A DNA stretch of 12,397 bases from Collinsella sp. (lineage in GTDB: Bacteria; Actinomycetota; Coriobacteriia; Coriobacteriales; Coriobacteriaceae), in NCBI GenBank assembly GCA_022745215.1, contig JAIIWC010000055.1:1-12397 (forward strand), written 5' to 3'. The notes beneath the pieces were generated by a model, which was not told where the DNA came from, searched no databases, and saw only the letters and a list, made by a program, of their open reading frames with translations. Below, piece after piece: positions 5,823-12,360 of this stretch. Numbering within the stretch: the first letter of the stretch is position 1; the number at the start of each line of letters is the position of its first letter. The translations under genes were made by a program, and so were the position numbers.

Positions 5823-7046
5823 TTAGAAATCGATGTCGGTGTCGTAGTAGCAGGCCTTGAGAATCTTCTCGAAGTCGGCAGCCTTGGTCTCACGCGGGTT
5901 CTCGGGCGTGCAGGCGTCCTGCTCGGCGTTCGCGGCGATCTCGGGGAGCTTGGCGAGGAACTCCTCCTCGGAGACCATCTGCGGGTTCTCGGCGTCGACC
6001 TTCACGCCACCATTCGCGTAATCCTTGATGGACTGCGGAATGTTGAGCTGGTCGTTGAGGTCGCGAATCTTCTGGACGAGCGCGGCGATGAGCTCCTCGT
6101 TGGTCTCGCCGGGAAGGTGCAGGATCTCCTTGGCCACGTAAGCGTAACGCTCGGCAGCACGCGGGTCCTTGGAGTTCCACTGGATGACCTTGCCCAGGTA
6201 CATGGCGTTAGCGGCACCGTGGATGATGTGGCCGTTCTCGAAGGCAGCACCGGTCTTGTGAGCCATGGAGTGAACGATGCCCAGCAGGCCCGAGGAGAAG
6301 GCGATACCGGCGATGCACTGAGCCTCATGCATGTGCTGACGGGCCTCATGGTCGCCAGCATAGGACTTGGGCAGCCACTCGACGATCTCGCGGATGCCGT
6401 GCAGGGCGTTGGCGTCGGTGAACATAGAGGCGAAGGTGGAAACGTAGGCCTCCATGCAGTGGGTCAGAGCGTCCATGCCGGTGTGAGCGCACAGCTTGGC
6501 GGGCATGGTGTAGGTGAGCTCGGGGTCGACGATGGCGACATCAGGGGTGATGTTGAAGTCGGCCAGCGGGTACTTGATGCCCTTGGCGTAGTCGGTGATG
6601 ACGGAGAAGGCAGTGACCTCGGTAGCGGTACCGGAGGTGGAGGAAATGGCGCAGAAATGAGCCTTCTGACGCAGCTCGGGGAAGCTGAACGGCTGGATGA
6701 TGTTGTCGAAGGACTCCTCGGGATACTCGTAGAAGACCCACATGGCCTTAGCGGCATCGATGGGCGAGCCGCCGCCGATGGCGATAATCCAGTCGGGCTC
6801 GAACTCGCGCATGGCCTCGGCGCCCTTCATGACCGTCTCGATGGACGGATCGGACTCGACGCCCTCGAACAGCTTGACCTCGAAACCGCCTTCCTTAAGG
6901 TCGGCCTCAACGTCCTGCAAGAACCCGCCGCGGCGCATAGAGCTGCCGCCAGAAACGATGATGGCCTTCTTGCCCTTGAGGTTCTTCACCTCGTGGCGAG
7001 CGCCCTCACCAAAGTACAGATCGCGAGGATTGGTAAAACGTCCCAT
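5823..7046 (-). CDS. Iron-containing alcohol dehydrogenase (AdhE C-domain / butanol dehydrogenase type)
   Basis: The 407-residue product resembles the stand-alone form of the alcohol dehydrogenase half of AdhE, which reduces aldehydes to alcohols with NAD(P)H in fermentation. Motifs are the cofactor loop GGGSPIDAAK (91-100), SSTSGTATEVT (135-145), KYPLADFNITPDVAIVDP (158-175), and the metal ligands D192 and H196 in GMDALTH, H259 in VHSMAH, and H276 in HGAAN. H259 and the HGAAN histidine are normally 14 residues apart; here they are 17 apart, with another histidine (H273) at the canonical distance. The start at 7046 has AGGAGG six bases upstream. An in-frame upstream extension of 40 basic residues has no support. 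Upstream is a long leader with a hairpin (7087-7113). Whether the cofactor is NADH or NADPH, and the substrate length, cannot be read from sequence alone. Confidence 0.93.
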   Translation of the reverse strand: MGRFTNPRDLYFGEGARHEVKNLKGKKAIIVSGGSSMRRGGFLQDVEADLKEGGFEVKLFEGVESDPSIETVMKGAEAMREFEPDWIIAIGGGSPIDAAKAMWVFYEYPEESFDNIIQPFSFPELRQKAHFCAISSTSGTATEVTAFSVITDYAKGIKYPLADFNITPDVAIVDPELTYTMPAKLCAHTGMDALTHCMEAYVSTFASMFTDANALHGIREIVEWLPKSYAGDHEARQHMHEAQCIAGIAFSSGLLGIVHSMAHKTGAAFENGHIIHGAANAMYLGKVIQWNSKDPRAAERYAYVAKEILHLPGETNEELIAALVQKIRDLNDQLNIPQSIKDYANGGVKVDAENPQMVSEEEFLAKLPEIAANAEQDACTPENPRETKAADFEKILKACYYDTDIDF

Positions 7047-7086
7047 ACTGTGCCTCCTAAACAAGCCCCTCTTAGACTTGCGTATA

Positions 7087-7113
7087 TAACGGAGCACCCG
7101 ATTGGCTCCGTTA
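7087..7113 (-). promoter_or_regulatory. Leader hairpin upstream of the alcohol dehydrogenase
   Basis: TAACGGAGC and GCTCCGTTA form a perfect 9-bp stem with a nine-base loop, 41 bases before the Fe-ADH start codon. No T-run follows in the direction of the gene, so it is not a terminator. It would lie in the 5' leader if transcription starts near 7175, and could stabilise the mRNA or bind a regulator. It could also be an operator at DNA level. Confidence 0.45.
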
Positions 7114-7231
7114 GGACCGTTTGCGCGTTGCCGGCGACGACAATGCGCGATGTCTAAACGTCTCAACGCTCAGACAAACACTATTTTACCGTTCTGGTTG
7201 GTCAGTTATTCACCTAAAGCCAACAATGATG

Positions 7232-7297
7232 AAACGTTTTTTCTATTCCTGAAGACCCTTGTGGGGCATTCATACTCCCAAGCTGGGCAAACGTTTT
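7232..7297. promoter_or_regulatory. Pair of LacI/CcpA-like operator cores (AAACGTTTT)
   Basis: The nonamer AAACGTTTT occurs at 7232-7240 and again at 7289-7297, 57 bases apart. Its core AAACGTTT is a palindrome with a central CG, as in operators of LacI-family regulators. It sits upstream of the weak -10 candidate of the alcohol dehydrogenase. It does not fit the full cre consensus, so the regulator is unknown and chance is possible. Confidence 0.3.
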
Positions 7298-7545
7298 ATC
7301 AAGGTTGACCACATATCCCGGGCAGGACTGTGCCCCTCCAAAATGCGTCCCGTTCGCCGCCAAAAATCGACCGTTTGCGGCACCGTGATACCACTCGGTC
7401 GTCCAGGGTGCCGACATTTGTGCGACATCCGTCTTCGTGGTGCAAAGGTGCATGTCCAAGTGCAGCACCCCCGGTGTGCCACATGCGGGTAAACTAGAAC
7501 CTTATATAGAGATATTTGAACCCTAACCGCAGCAAAGGAGGCCCC

Positions 7546-8622
7546 ATGGCATTCGACCCCATTCAAGAGGATTGCCATCGCCTCGTTCTTGAGGCCTTGC
7601 GCCGCGACAATATCCCGCTCACCGACGGCCCCGCCGTAGAGCGTCTGATGGAACAATTCACCCGTAACCCCGCGCCGCTCATCGTGCACGATCGCGACCG
7701 AGCTGGGCACCTCATTGCCAAGGTGGTCGAGGCTGTCGACTACCGCATTCCCTTTATCCCCGACGACGCCCAGGCAGAGCAAGAAGAAGCCGCAGCCGAG
7801 AACATGCTCCGCGAGGCAGCCGCGCTCGATCCGGCCAACTGGGATGCCCAGCGCATGCTGTGCGCGCTCACCGCCGAATCTAACGAGGAATACGTGCAAT
7901 ATCTGGTGTCCAAGTGCGACGAGGTGGAGCACGATCTGGCGCTCAAGATTGCCTCGGCGCAGGACCCCTACGAGCGCGAGGCCGCAGGCGACCTGACCCG
8001 CCGTCCCTACCTGCGCTGGCTTGCCGCCTTGGCATCGCGCGCGCTCATTAGCGGCCGCTACCGCATGTCGCTCGAAGCCGCAAACCGCAGCCTCGACTTT
8101 GCCCCCAACGATCCTGCCGGCGTCCGCCACACCGCAATGCTCGCCATGGCAAAGCTCGAATACCCCGCTGAGGAGCTCAAGCGCTTTCGCTCTGCCCACT
8201 CCGTCCCCTATCTCGCCAACACGCCGCTGCGCCGTCGTCCCAAGGATGCAGAACGCGACTTGGACCCGTGGACGCTCATCGCGCTGATGAGCGCTGCCTG
8301 GCGCGAGCTGGATTACGAGGGCGCCGAACACTACCTGCGCATCCTTGCGCGCTCGTGCCCGCACGCGGCCGAAGCGCTCTACTTCCAAACCGAGTTTCCC
8401 GATGGCGTCTATGCCCGCGTCAACGTGGGCGTGGGCTCCACCGATGAGCTCGTCCTTGCCCTGTCCGAGGCGACGCCGGTACTGCAGGAGGGCCTAGGCG
8501 CGCCCGACAACGCCAGCTTTGCCGCCTGGGTCGCCACCAACGACATCGTGCGCTCCCAGATCGACGAACGAATCCTACGCGCGGCCGAACAGGGATTGCC
8601 ATTCAAGGGAGGAGACCTCTAA
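7546..8622 (+). CDS. TPR-like alpha-helical protein A of paralogous pair
   Basis: I do not recognise a named family. The 358-residue product is predicted cytoplasmic and almost wholly helical. Helix-pair segments of TPR character are visible near residues 82-110 (ending ALDPANWDAQRMLCAL), 156-205 (WLAALASRALISGRYRMSLEAANRSLDFAPNDP, with the small-large packing of a TPR) and 240-272 (DPW...AEHYLRILARSC). No signal peptide, membrane span or catalytic motif is seen. The start at 7546 is set by AAAGGAGG five bases upstream. Its stop TAA shares a base with the next gene's ATG, so the two are translationally coupled. The segments listed align with corresponding segments of the downstream protein in the same order, arguing for an old tandem duplication. 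Such scaffolds usually mediate protein-protein contacts; linkage to murT-gatD suggests, but does not prove, a cell-envelope role. Confidence 0.85.
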   Translation: MAFDPIQEDCHRLVLEALRRDNIPLTDGPAVERLMEQFTRNPAPLIVHDRDRAGHLIAKVVEAVDYRIPFIPDDAQAEQEEAAAENMLREAAALDPANWDAQRMLCALTAESNEEYVQYLVSKCDEVEHDLALKIASAQDPYEREAAGDLTRRPYLRWLAALASRALISGRYRMSLEAANRSLDFAPNDPAGVRHTAMLAMAKLEYPAEELKRFRSAHSVPYLANTPLRRRPKDAERDLDPWTLIALMSAAWRELDYEGAEHYLRILARSCPHAAEALYFQTEFPDGVYARVNVGVGSTDELVLALSEATPVLQEGLGAPDNASFAAWVATNDIVRSQIDERILRAAEQGLPFKGGDL

Positions 8623-9665
8623 TGGATCCGAGCGTCTACATCCCCGCCTATCTGGAGCGCACCTATCTGACATCGCATCCCGAACTCACCGATGCAGCAC
8701 GCAAGCTTGTCCATAACGACATCAGCGCAAACCCTCACAAGTATGCGCAAACCGAGCATGCCCAAGCGCTGCTGTCCTATGCCGGTGTTCATCGTCACCT
8801 GCTCGACGAGCTCCATCGCATCGAGGACATGGGCAGCGACGAGGAGTTTGAGCAGACGCGCAACCGCCTGTTCGACGACATGCGCGATGAGCTGCTCAAG
8901 ATTGTTCGCGTCGATGCGCTGGCCGTCGATGCGCAGTTGCTCGCCATCATCCTGGCGGACACGCCCGTTGACGCCTGCCTGGGCGACCTGATGAAGCTCG
9001 AGGCGAGCACGGCCGACTACCTGCAACAGAGCGTGCCCGGGTTTGATATGGAGGCCCCGCACTACTGGGCCAATAATGTTTTGGCCGACGGTGTCACCGC
9101 AGCAGACCTCACCGTAAGCGAGCCGGCTCTGATCGGGTGGCTCCACACGCTCGAGGCCATCTCGCAGCTGTGCATGGCGAGCGCCCGCTACCGCGCTGCT
9201 GCCAACTACGCCCGCCGCGTCCTTAAGGCAGAAGGCTATCCCACCCGAGCTGCCGGCACCGTGTTGCTCGCACTCGCTCGCCTGGAAGACCAGGACGGCT
9301 TTTTTGCCCTAGCCCACCAGCTCGAGGAACAGGTGGGAGCCGATGCACTCGAGAACTCCCCCTGGTACCTGCTCGCCCGCACGATCTTGCTGTTCAAAAC
9401 GAACAAGATGCGCCCGGCGACACGCGCGCTGCGCGAGTTCGCTAACCGTTGCGAGGGCGGCGCGTTCTTCTTGCTGAACCCCATGTACCAGACGCCGTAT
9501 CTTCCCTGCCGACCCGAGCCGCGCGACCCCTGGGACCTCTCGCACCAGGCGGTTTGGGAAGCCGACGGCATCATCTCGGATACTCCCGACTTTGCCCCCT
9601 GGGCCAGCGCTTGCGAAGACGTATCGCAGCTTGCCCAGGAATTTGCGCGCCGCTACGGCTTTTAG
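8622..9665 (+). CDS. TPR-like alpha-helical protein B of paralogous pair
   Basis: The product is 347 residues, helical, with no signal peptide or membrane span and no recognised family. Like its upstream neighbour it has a VDALAVDAQLLAIILAD helix pair (98-114), a WLHTLEAISQLCMASARYR segment (173-191) leading into RRVLKAEGYPTRAAGTVLLALARLE, and SPWYLLA...ALREFANRC (246-277). Over this last 32-residue stretch nine positions are identical to protein A without gaps. The C-terminal part is tryptophan-rich (DPWDLSHQAVWEADG, then APWAS), where protein A has a related but shorter form. Its ATG overlaps the TAA of protein A by one base, with GGAGG upstream inside that gene. The MurT-GatD gene follows 45 bases later, so one operon is likely. 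Confidence 0.85.
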   Translation: MDPSVYIPAYLERTYLTSHPELTDAARKLVHNDISANPHKYAQTEHAQALLSYAGVHRHLLDELHRIEDMGSDEEFEQTRNRLFDDMRDELLKIVRVDALAVDAQLLAIILADTPVDACLGDLMKLEASTADYLQQSVPGFDMEAPHYWANNVLADGVTAADLTVSEPALIGWLHTLEAISQLCMASARYRAAANYARRVLKAEGYPTRAAGTVLLALARLEDQDGFFALAHQLEEQVGADALENSPWYLLARTILLFKTNKMRPATRALREFANRCEGGAFFLLNPMYQTPYLPCRPEPRDPWDLSHQAVWEADGIISDTPDFAPWASACEDVSQLAQEFARRYGF

Positions 9666-9710
9666 CGACGCGATCGCCCCGACCATGCCATTAACGTTAG
9701 GAACGGCTTC

Positions 9711-11888
9711 ATGAACCTCCGCTCATCTCTCGCCTGCACCTCGAGCGATATCGCCCGCTGGGGACTGCGCTCCGTCCTCAAACGCCAGGGCGGCGTGCTT
9801 CCCGGCCGCATCGCCATGAAGATCGACCCCGAGCTGCTGAGCGACCTCGCGGGCCTCGTCGACCGCAGCGTGGTGATCACCGGTACCAACGGCAAGACCA
9901 CGACCTCCAACCTGATCGCCGACGCCGTTGCCGCCAGCGGCGCCACCGTGGTGTGCAACCGCGCCGGCAACAACATGGAGCCGGGCGTGGTGGGTGCGCT
10001 GCTCGAAGCCCGTGGCGGACTTAAGCGCGCCGACAGCGGCAAGCGCGTGGGCGTCTTTGAGTGCGACGAGCTCTACACCGTGCGCGTTCTGCCCAAGCTC
10101 AAGCCGACGTACTTTGTGCTACTCAACCTGTTCCGCGACCAGCTGGACCGCTACGGCGAGATCGACCATACCCAAGATGTCATCGCCCATGCTTTGGAGC
10201 TCTCGCCGGCAACGACGCTCATCTACAACGCCGATGACCCGCTGTGCGCCTCGATTGCCGCGCGCGTTCCCAACGCGAGCATCGCCTTTGGTATCGACGG
10301 CGCCACCAACACCGAGTCAGACCGTATTAGCGACTCGCGTTTTTGCTCGCAGTGCAATGCGCCGCTGGAGTACGACTACGTGCAATACGGCCAGCTCGGA
10401 GCCTACCATTGCCCCTCGTGCGGCTGGGCGCGCCCCGCGCTCGTCCGTCGCGTGATGGGCGTGGAGCTCGGCTGCGACGGCTATGGCTTTGACCTGGTCT
10501 TTGGAGCTGCGCCCGAAGCGGCCGCCGCACACATCGCCACGCGTTACAACGGCCTGTACATGGTTTACAACGTAGCTGCCGCCTTCTTTGCCGCCCACGA
10601 GTTGGGCGTCGATACGGCGCACCTGCAACCCACGCTCGACGCCTACGTGCCCGCCGGCGGTCGCATGGGTCGCTGGAACATCGCCGATCGAACCGTCGAG
10701 GCCAACCTGGCCAAGAACCCCGTGGGCTTTGACCGCCAGATCCAATCCATTAAGACAGCAGGCGGCAGGCTCTGCGCTTTCTTCCTCAACGATAACGATG
10801 CCGACGGCCACGATGTCTCGTGGATCTACGACGTCGACTTCGAGCGCATCGCCGATACCCCAGGGCTTGTCGCCTTTGCCGGCGGCACGCGTGCACACGA
10901 TATGCAGGTGCGCCTCAAGTACGCCGGCATCGACGCCACCATTATCTCGGACGTCGCGCAGGCAATTGGCGCCGTGGCAGATGAGGCCGCCGGCGACACT
11001 TTCTACGCCGTCGCTAACTACACGGCCTTCCCGCCGCTGGTCAAGGAGCTCGACGGGCTGAAGGGCGCCGATGCGGGCACGATTGCCACCCGCGCCGTGG
11101 CATGCGCCGATGGCAACGCTGTCCCCACCGATGTCGCGCCGGTCGAGCTTTCGCGCCCGTTGCGCATCGTCTATCTGTATCCCGATGCCCTCAATCTGTA
11201 CGGCGATGGCGGCAACGTCATCGCGCTCGAGCGCCGTTGCGCCTGGCGCGGCATTCCCGTGCGCGTGGACGAGGTCCGCATGGGCGAGACGCTCGATCTT
11301 GCCGATGCCGATATCGTCATGATGGGCGGAGGCGCCGACCGCGACCAGCTGGCCGTGGCGCACGAATTGCTCGCCCAGAAGGACAAGGTCGCAGCCTACG
11401 TTGAGGACGGCGGCTCGCTGCTCGCCATCTGCGGCAGCTACCAGCTGCTTGGACGTTCGTACTACATGGGCGAAGATCGCATTGAAGGCTTAGGCGTCAT
11501 TGCCGCCGAGACGGTGCGCGGCTCCGACCGCCTGATCGGTAACGTCGCCGTCAAGACCGACCTGGCACCCGAGCCCTTCGTGGGATTCGAGAACCACGGC
11601 GGCCGCACCCTGCTCGACGCAGACGCCACACCACTTGGAACGTCTGTCGTTCCGGACACCGGCAATAACGGCGACGATGGTTTTGAGGGCCTCATCTACA
11701 AGGGCGTCATCGGCACGTACCTGCATGGCCCGGCGCTGCCCAAGAACCCCGAGCTCGCCGACTGGCTCATCGCCCACGCCCTGGAGCGCCGCGGAGACGC
11801 ACAGGCCACAGCCCTGCTGCCGCTCAAGCCCCTCGACGACACCTACGAACACGCCGCCCACGACGCCGCCATGAAACTCCTCCCCTAA
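9711..11888 (+). CDS. Natural MurT-GatD fusion: lipid II isoglutaminyl synthase
   Basis: MurT and GatD together amidate the alpha-carboxyl of D-Glu in the lipid II stem peptide, using glutamine and ATP at the inner face of the membrane. Here one 725-residue chain holds both. Residues 1-about 480 are MurT: P-loop GTNGKTT (58-64), RAGNNMEPGVV, a Cys4 zinc ribbon (C212, C215, C234, C237), RMGRWNI (318-324), NPVGFDRQ, and the C-terminal domain (DUF1727) with the ADGHDVSWIYD block (364-374) that carries the Asp implicated in GatD activation. Residues about 483-695 are GatD (class I amidotransferase, CobB/CobQ type): nucleophile C574 in AICGSYQLLG, R607, FENHGGRT (626-633) and H672 in GTYLHGP. All expected catalytic residues are present, so both halves look active. 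The junction (about 450-482) is short and Ala/Asp-rich. The start has TTAGGAA seven bases upstream. It follows the two TPR-like genes in a likely operon. Confidence 0.95.
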   Translation: MNLRSSLACTSSDIARWGLRSVLKRQGGVLPGRIAMKIDPELLSDLAGLVDRSVVITGTNGKTTTSNLIADAVAASGATVVCNRAGNNMEPGVVGALLEARGGLKRADSGKRVGVFECDELYTVRVLPKLKPTYFVLLNLFRDQLDRYGEIDHTQDVIAHALELSPATTLIYNADDPLCASIAARVPNASIAFGIDGATNTESDRISDSRFCSQCNAPLEYDYVQYGQLGAYHCPSCGWARPALVRRVMGVELGCDGYGFDLVFGAAPEAAAAHIATRYNGLYMVYNVAAAFFAAHELGVDTAHLQPTLDAYVPAGGRMGRWNIADRTVEANLAKNPVGFDRQIQSIKTAGGRLCAFFLNDNDADGHDVSWIYDVDFERIADTPGLVAFAGGTRAHDMQVRLKYAGIDATIISDVAQAIGAVADEAAGDTFYAVANYTAFPPLVKELDGLKGADAGTIATRAVACADGNAVPTDVAPVELSRPLRIVYLYPDALNLYGDGGNVIALERRCAWRGIPVRVDEVRMGETLDLADADIVMMGGGADRDQLAVAHELLAQKDKVAAYVEDGGSLLAICGSYQLLGRSYYMGEDRIEGLGVIAAETVRGSDRLIGNVAVKTDLAPEPFVGFENHGGRTLLDADATPLGTSVVPDTGNNGDDGFEGLIYKGVIGTYLHGPALPKNPELADWLIAHALERRGDAQATALLPLKPLDDTYEHAAHDAAMKLLP

Positions 11889-11897
11889 CGCCCCACT

Positions 11898-11926
11898 ACC
11901 ACAAAGGGGACAGGCACCTTTGTGGT
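11898..11926. repeat. REP-like hairpin after the MurT-GatD gene, possible terminator
   Basis: ACCACAAAGG and CCTTTGTGGT form a perfect 10-bp stem around a nine-base loop (GGACAGGCA), 9 bases past the stop codon. A short T-run (TTTT at 11929-11932) follows, so it could also end the transcript. Its 25-base core (11900-11924) matches the minus-strand reading of 4530-4554 at 17 of 25 positions, with the same AAAGGGG-x-CAGG-x3-CTTTG layout. The two are therefore members of one repeat family. Confidence 0.7.
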
Positions 11927-11969
11927 GGTTTTCCAGTTTGCCAACGATATACGCGCCGGCAAAAAAGTC

Positions 11970-11978
11970 TGCTATACT
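11970..11978 (+). promoter_or_regulatory. Extended -10 promoter of tRNA-Glu
   Basis: TGCTATACT contains a five-of-six -10 hexamer (11973-11978) preceded by the TGn extension. It lies 10 bases before the mature 5' end of the tRNA, so the precursor has only a very short leader. No good -35 is seen at the usual spacing. Confidence 0.7.
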
Positions 11979-11988
11979 CTTTCCCGCT

Positions 11989-12065
11989 GTCCCCATCGTC
12001 TAGCGGCCAAGGACGCCACCCTTTCAAGGTGGATATCGCGGGTTCGAATCCCGCTGGGGGCACCA
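11989..12065 (+). tRNA. tRNA-Glu (anticodon UUC)
   Basis: The sequence folds as a complete cloverleaf. The acceptor strands GTCCCCA and TGGGGGC pair over seven positions with one G-T pair, and the D-arm has TCTAGCGG. The anticodon stem CCACC/GGTGG encloses CTTTCAA with anticodon TTC, and the T-arm CGGGTTCGAATCCCG has the invariant TTCGAA. The 3' CCA is encoded (12063-12065), and the discriminator base is A. Anticodon UUC decodes GAA and GAG. The overall sequence closely resembles bacterial tRNA-Glu genes. An extended -10 lies just upstream and a terminator begins 12 bases downstream, so this is a single-gene unit. Confidence 0.97.
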
Positions 12066-12076
12066 TTTAAATCGAG

Positions 12077-12109
12077 AAGCCCGTTACCCTCCGCGGTGGC
12101 GGGCTTTTT
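12077..12109 (+). terminator. Intrinsic terminator after tRNA-Glu
   Basis: AAGCCCG (12077-12083) pairs with CGGGCTT (12100-12106), with a further inner ACC/GGT pairing possible, and the stem runs into TTTTT (12105-12109). It sits directly after the tRNA and is well formed. Confidence 0.88.
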
Positions 12110-12120
12110 GCTACCCATAC

Positions 12121-12139
12121 GTCGGGATTCGAACCCGAC
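12121..12139 (-). other. Orphan tRNA T-arm-like sequence
   Basis: Read on the minus strand this is GTCGGGTTCGAATCCCGAC: a six-pair stem around the invariant TTCGAA-type T-loop. I looked for the rest of a tRNA on that strand and found no matching acceptor, D-arm or anticodon arm within 90 bases. It is therefore a tRNA fragment or look-alike, perhaps left by integration next to the intact tRNA-Glu. Confidence 0.45.
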
Positions 12140-12181
12140 AGGTGCGGATTCCGGCATCTGCCGATGGACCGTGTGCAAAAA

Positions 12182-12325
12182 ATGGCAAATATGAGTACTG
12201 TTACCGATTTAGTAACAGCGAATTCGGCCTTTTTGATGGTGAATCAGATGTCGAATCAACAACCTGGTGCCCAGATTGAGCCAAACCTCAGCTATATACC
12301 GGTCGCGCGCGCAGACGTGGTGTAA
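12182..12325 (+). CDS. Possible small ORF, 47 codons
   Basis: An ATG at 12182 opens a 47-codon frame ending in TAA, starting MANMSTVTDLVTANSAFLMV and ending IPVARADVV. The composition is protein-like (balanced, not Arg/Gly-rich like the shadow frames nearby) and more AT-rich than its surroundings. No Shine-Dalgarno sequence precedes this ATG or the in-frame ATG at 12164 that would give 53 residues. A perfect inverted repeat CTGTTAC...GTAACAG (12198-12218) lies inside it. It could be a small gene, a remnant of a larger one, or part of a repeated non-coding element. Confidence 0.3.
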   Translation: MANMSTVTDLVTANSAFLMVNQMSNQQPGAQIEPNLSYIPVARADVV

Positions 12326-12360
12326 GAGCGTCCTGAGGTCCGTCGCTGCAAGTCCCGATG

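Larger units (their letters stand above)
7047..7545. promoter_or_regulatory. 499-bp divergent intergenic control region
   Basis: No convincing gene lies here; the short open frames on either strand have no good ribosome site and no recognisable protein character. Visible elements on the minus side are a leader hairpin (7087-7113), a possible -10 TAAAAT (7183-7188) without a good -35, and two AAACGTTTT motifs (7232-7240 and 7289-7297) resembling LacI-family operator cores. On the plus side TATATA (7504-7509) and TAAACT (7490-7495) could serve as -10 elements for the 7546 gene, again without clear -35 boxes. The stretch 7310-7480 has several short potential stems but no structure I can name. 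Confidence 0.5.
12110..12360. other. Gene-poor stretch after tRNA-Glu
   Basis: Apart from the orphan T-arm (12121-12139), the possible small ORF (12182-12325) and the inverted repeat within it (12198-12218), I see no gene, terminator or recognisable RNA here. Base composition around 12170-12300 is more AT-rich than the rest of the window, which may point to foreign origin or to a regulatory leader. Confidence 0.5.

Noticed and set aside
7232..7245. CcpA cre site
   Set aside because: The spacing between TG and CG is one base short of the cre consensus, so only a general LacI-type core is claimed.
7270..8388. Minus-strand open frame of 372 codons running from the TPR-like gene into the intergenic gap
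   Set aside because: The plus-strand gene at 7546 has a strong ribosome site and coupled neighbour. The minus frame has shadow-type composition and no start signal. Its part in the gap (7270-7545) shows no protein motif.
10317..11363. Minus-strand open frame of 348 codons
   Set aside because: Complement of the MurT-GatD gene, crossing the fusion junction with no recognisable domain.
12110..12190. Second complete tRNA on the minus strand
   Set aside because: Only the T-arm is present; no matching acceptor pair or anticodon arm could be found upstream on that strand.
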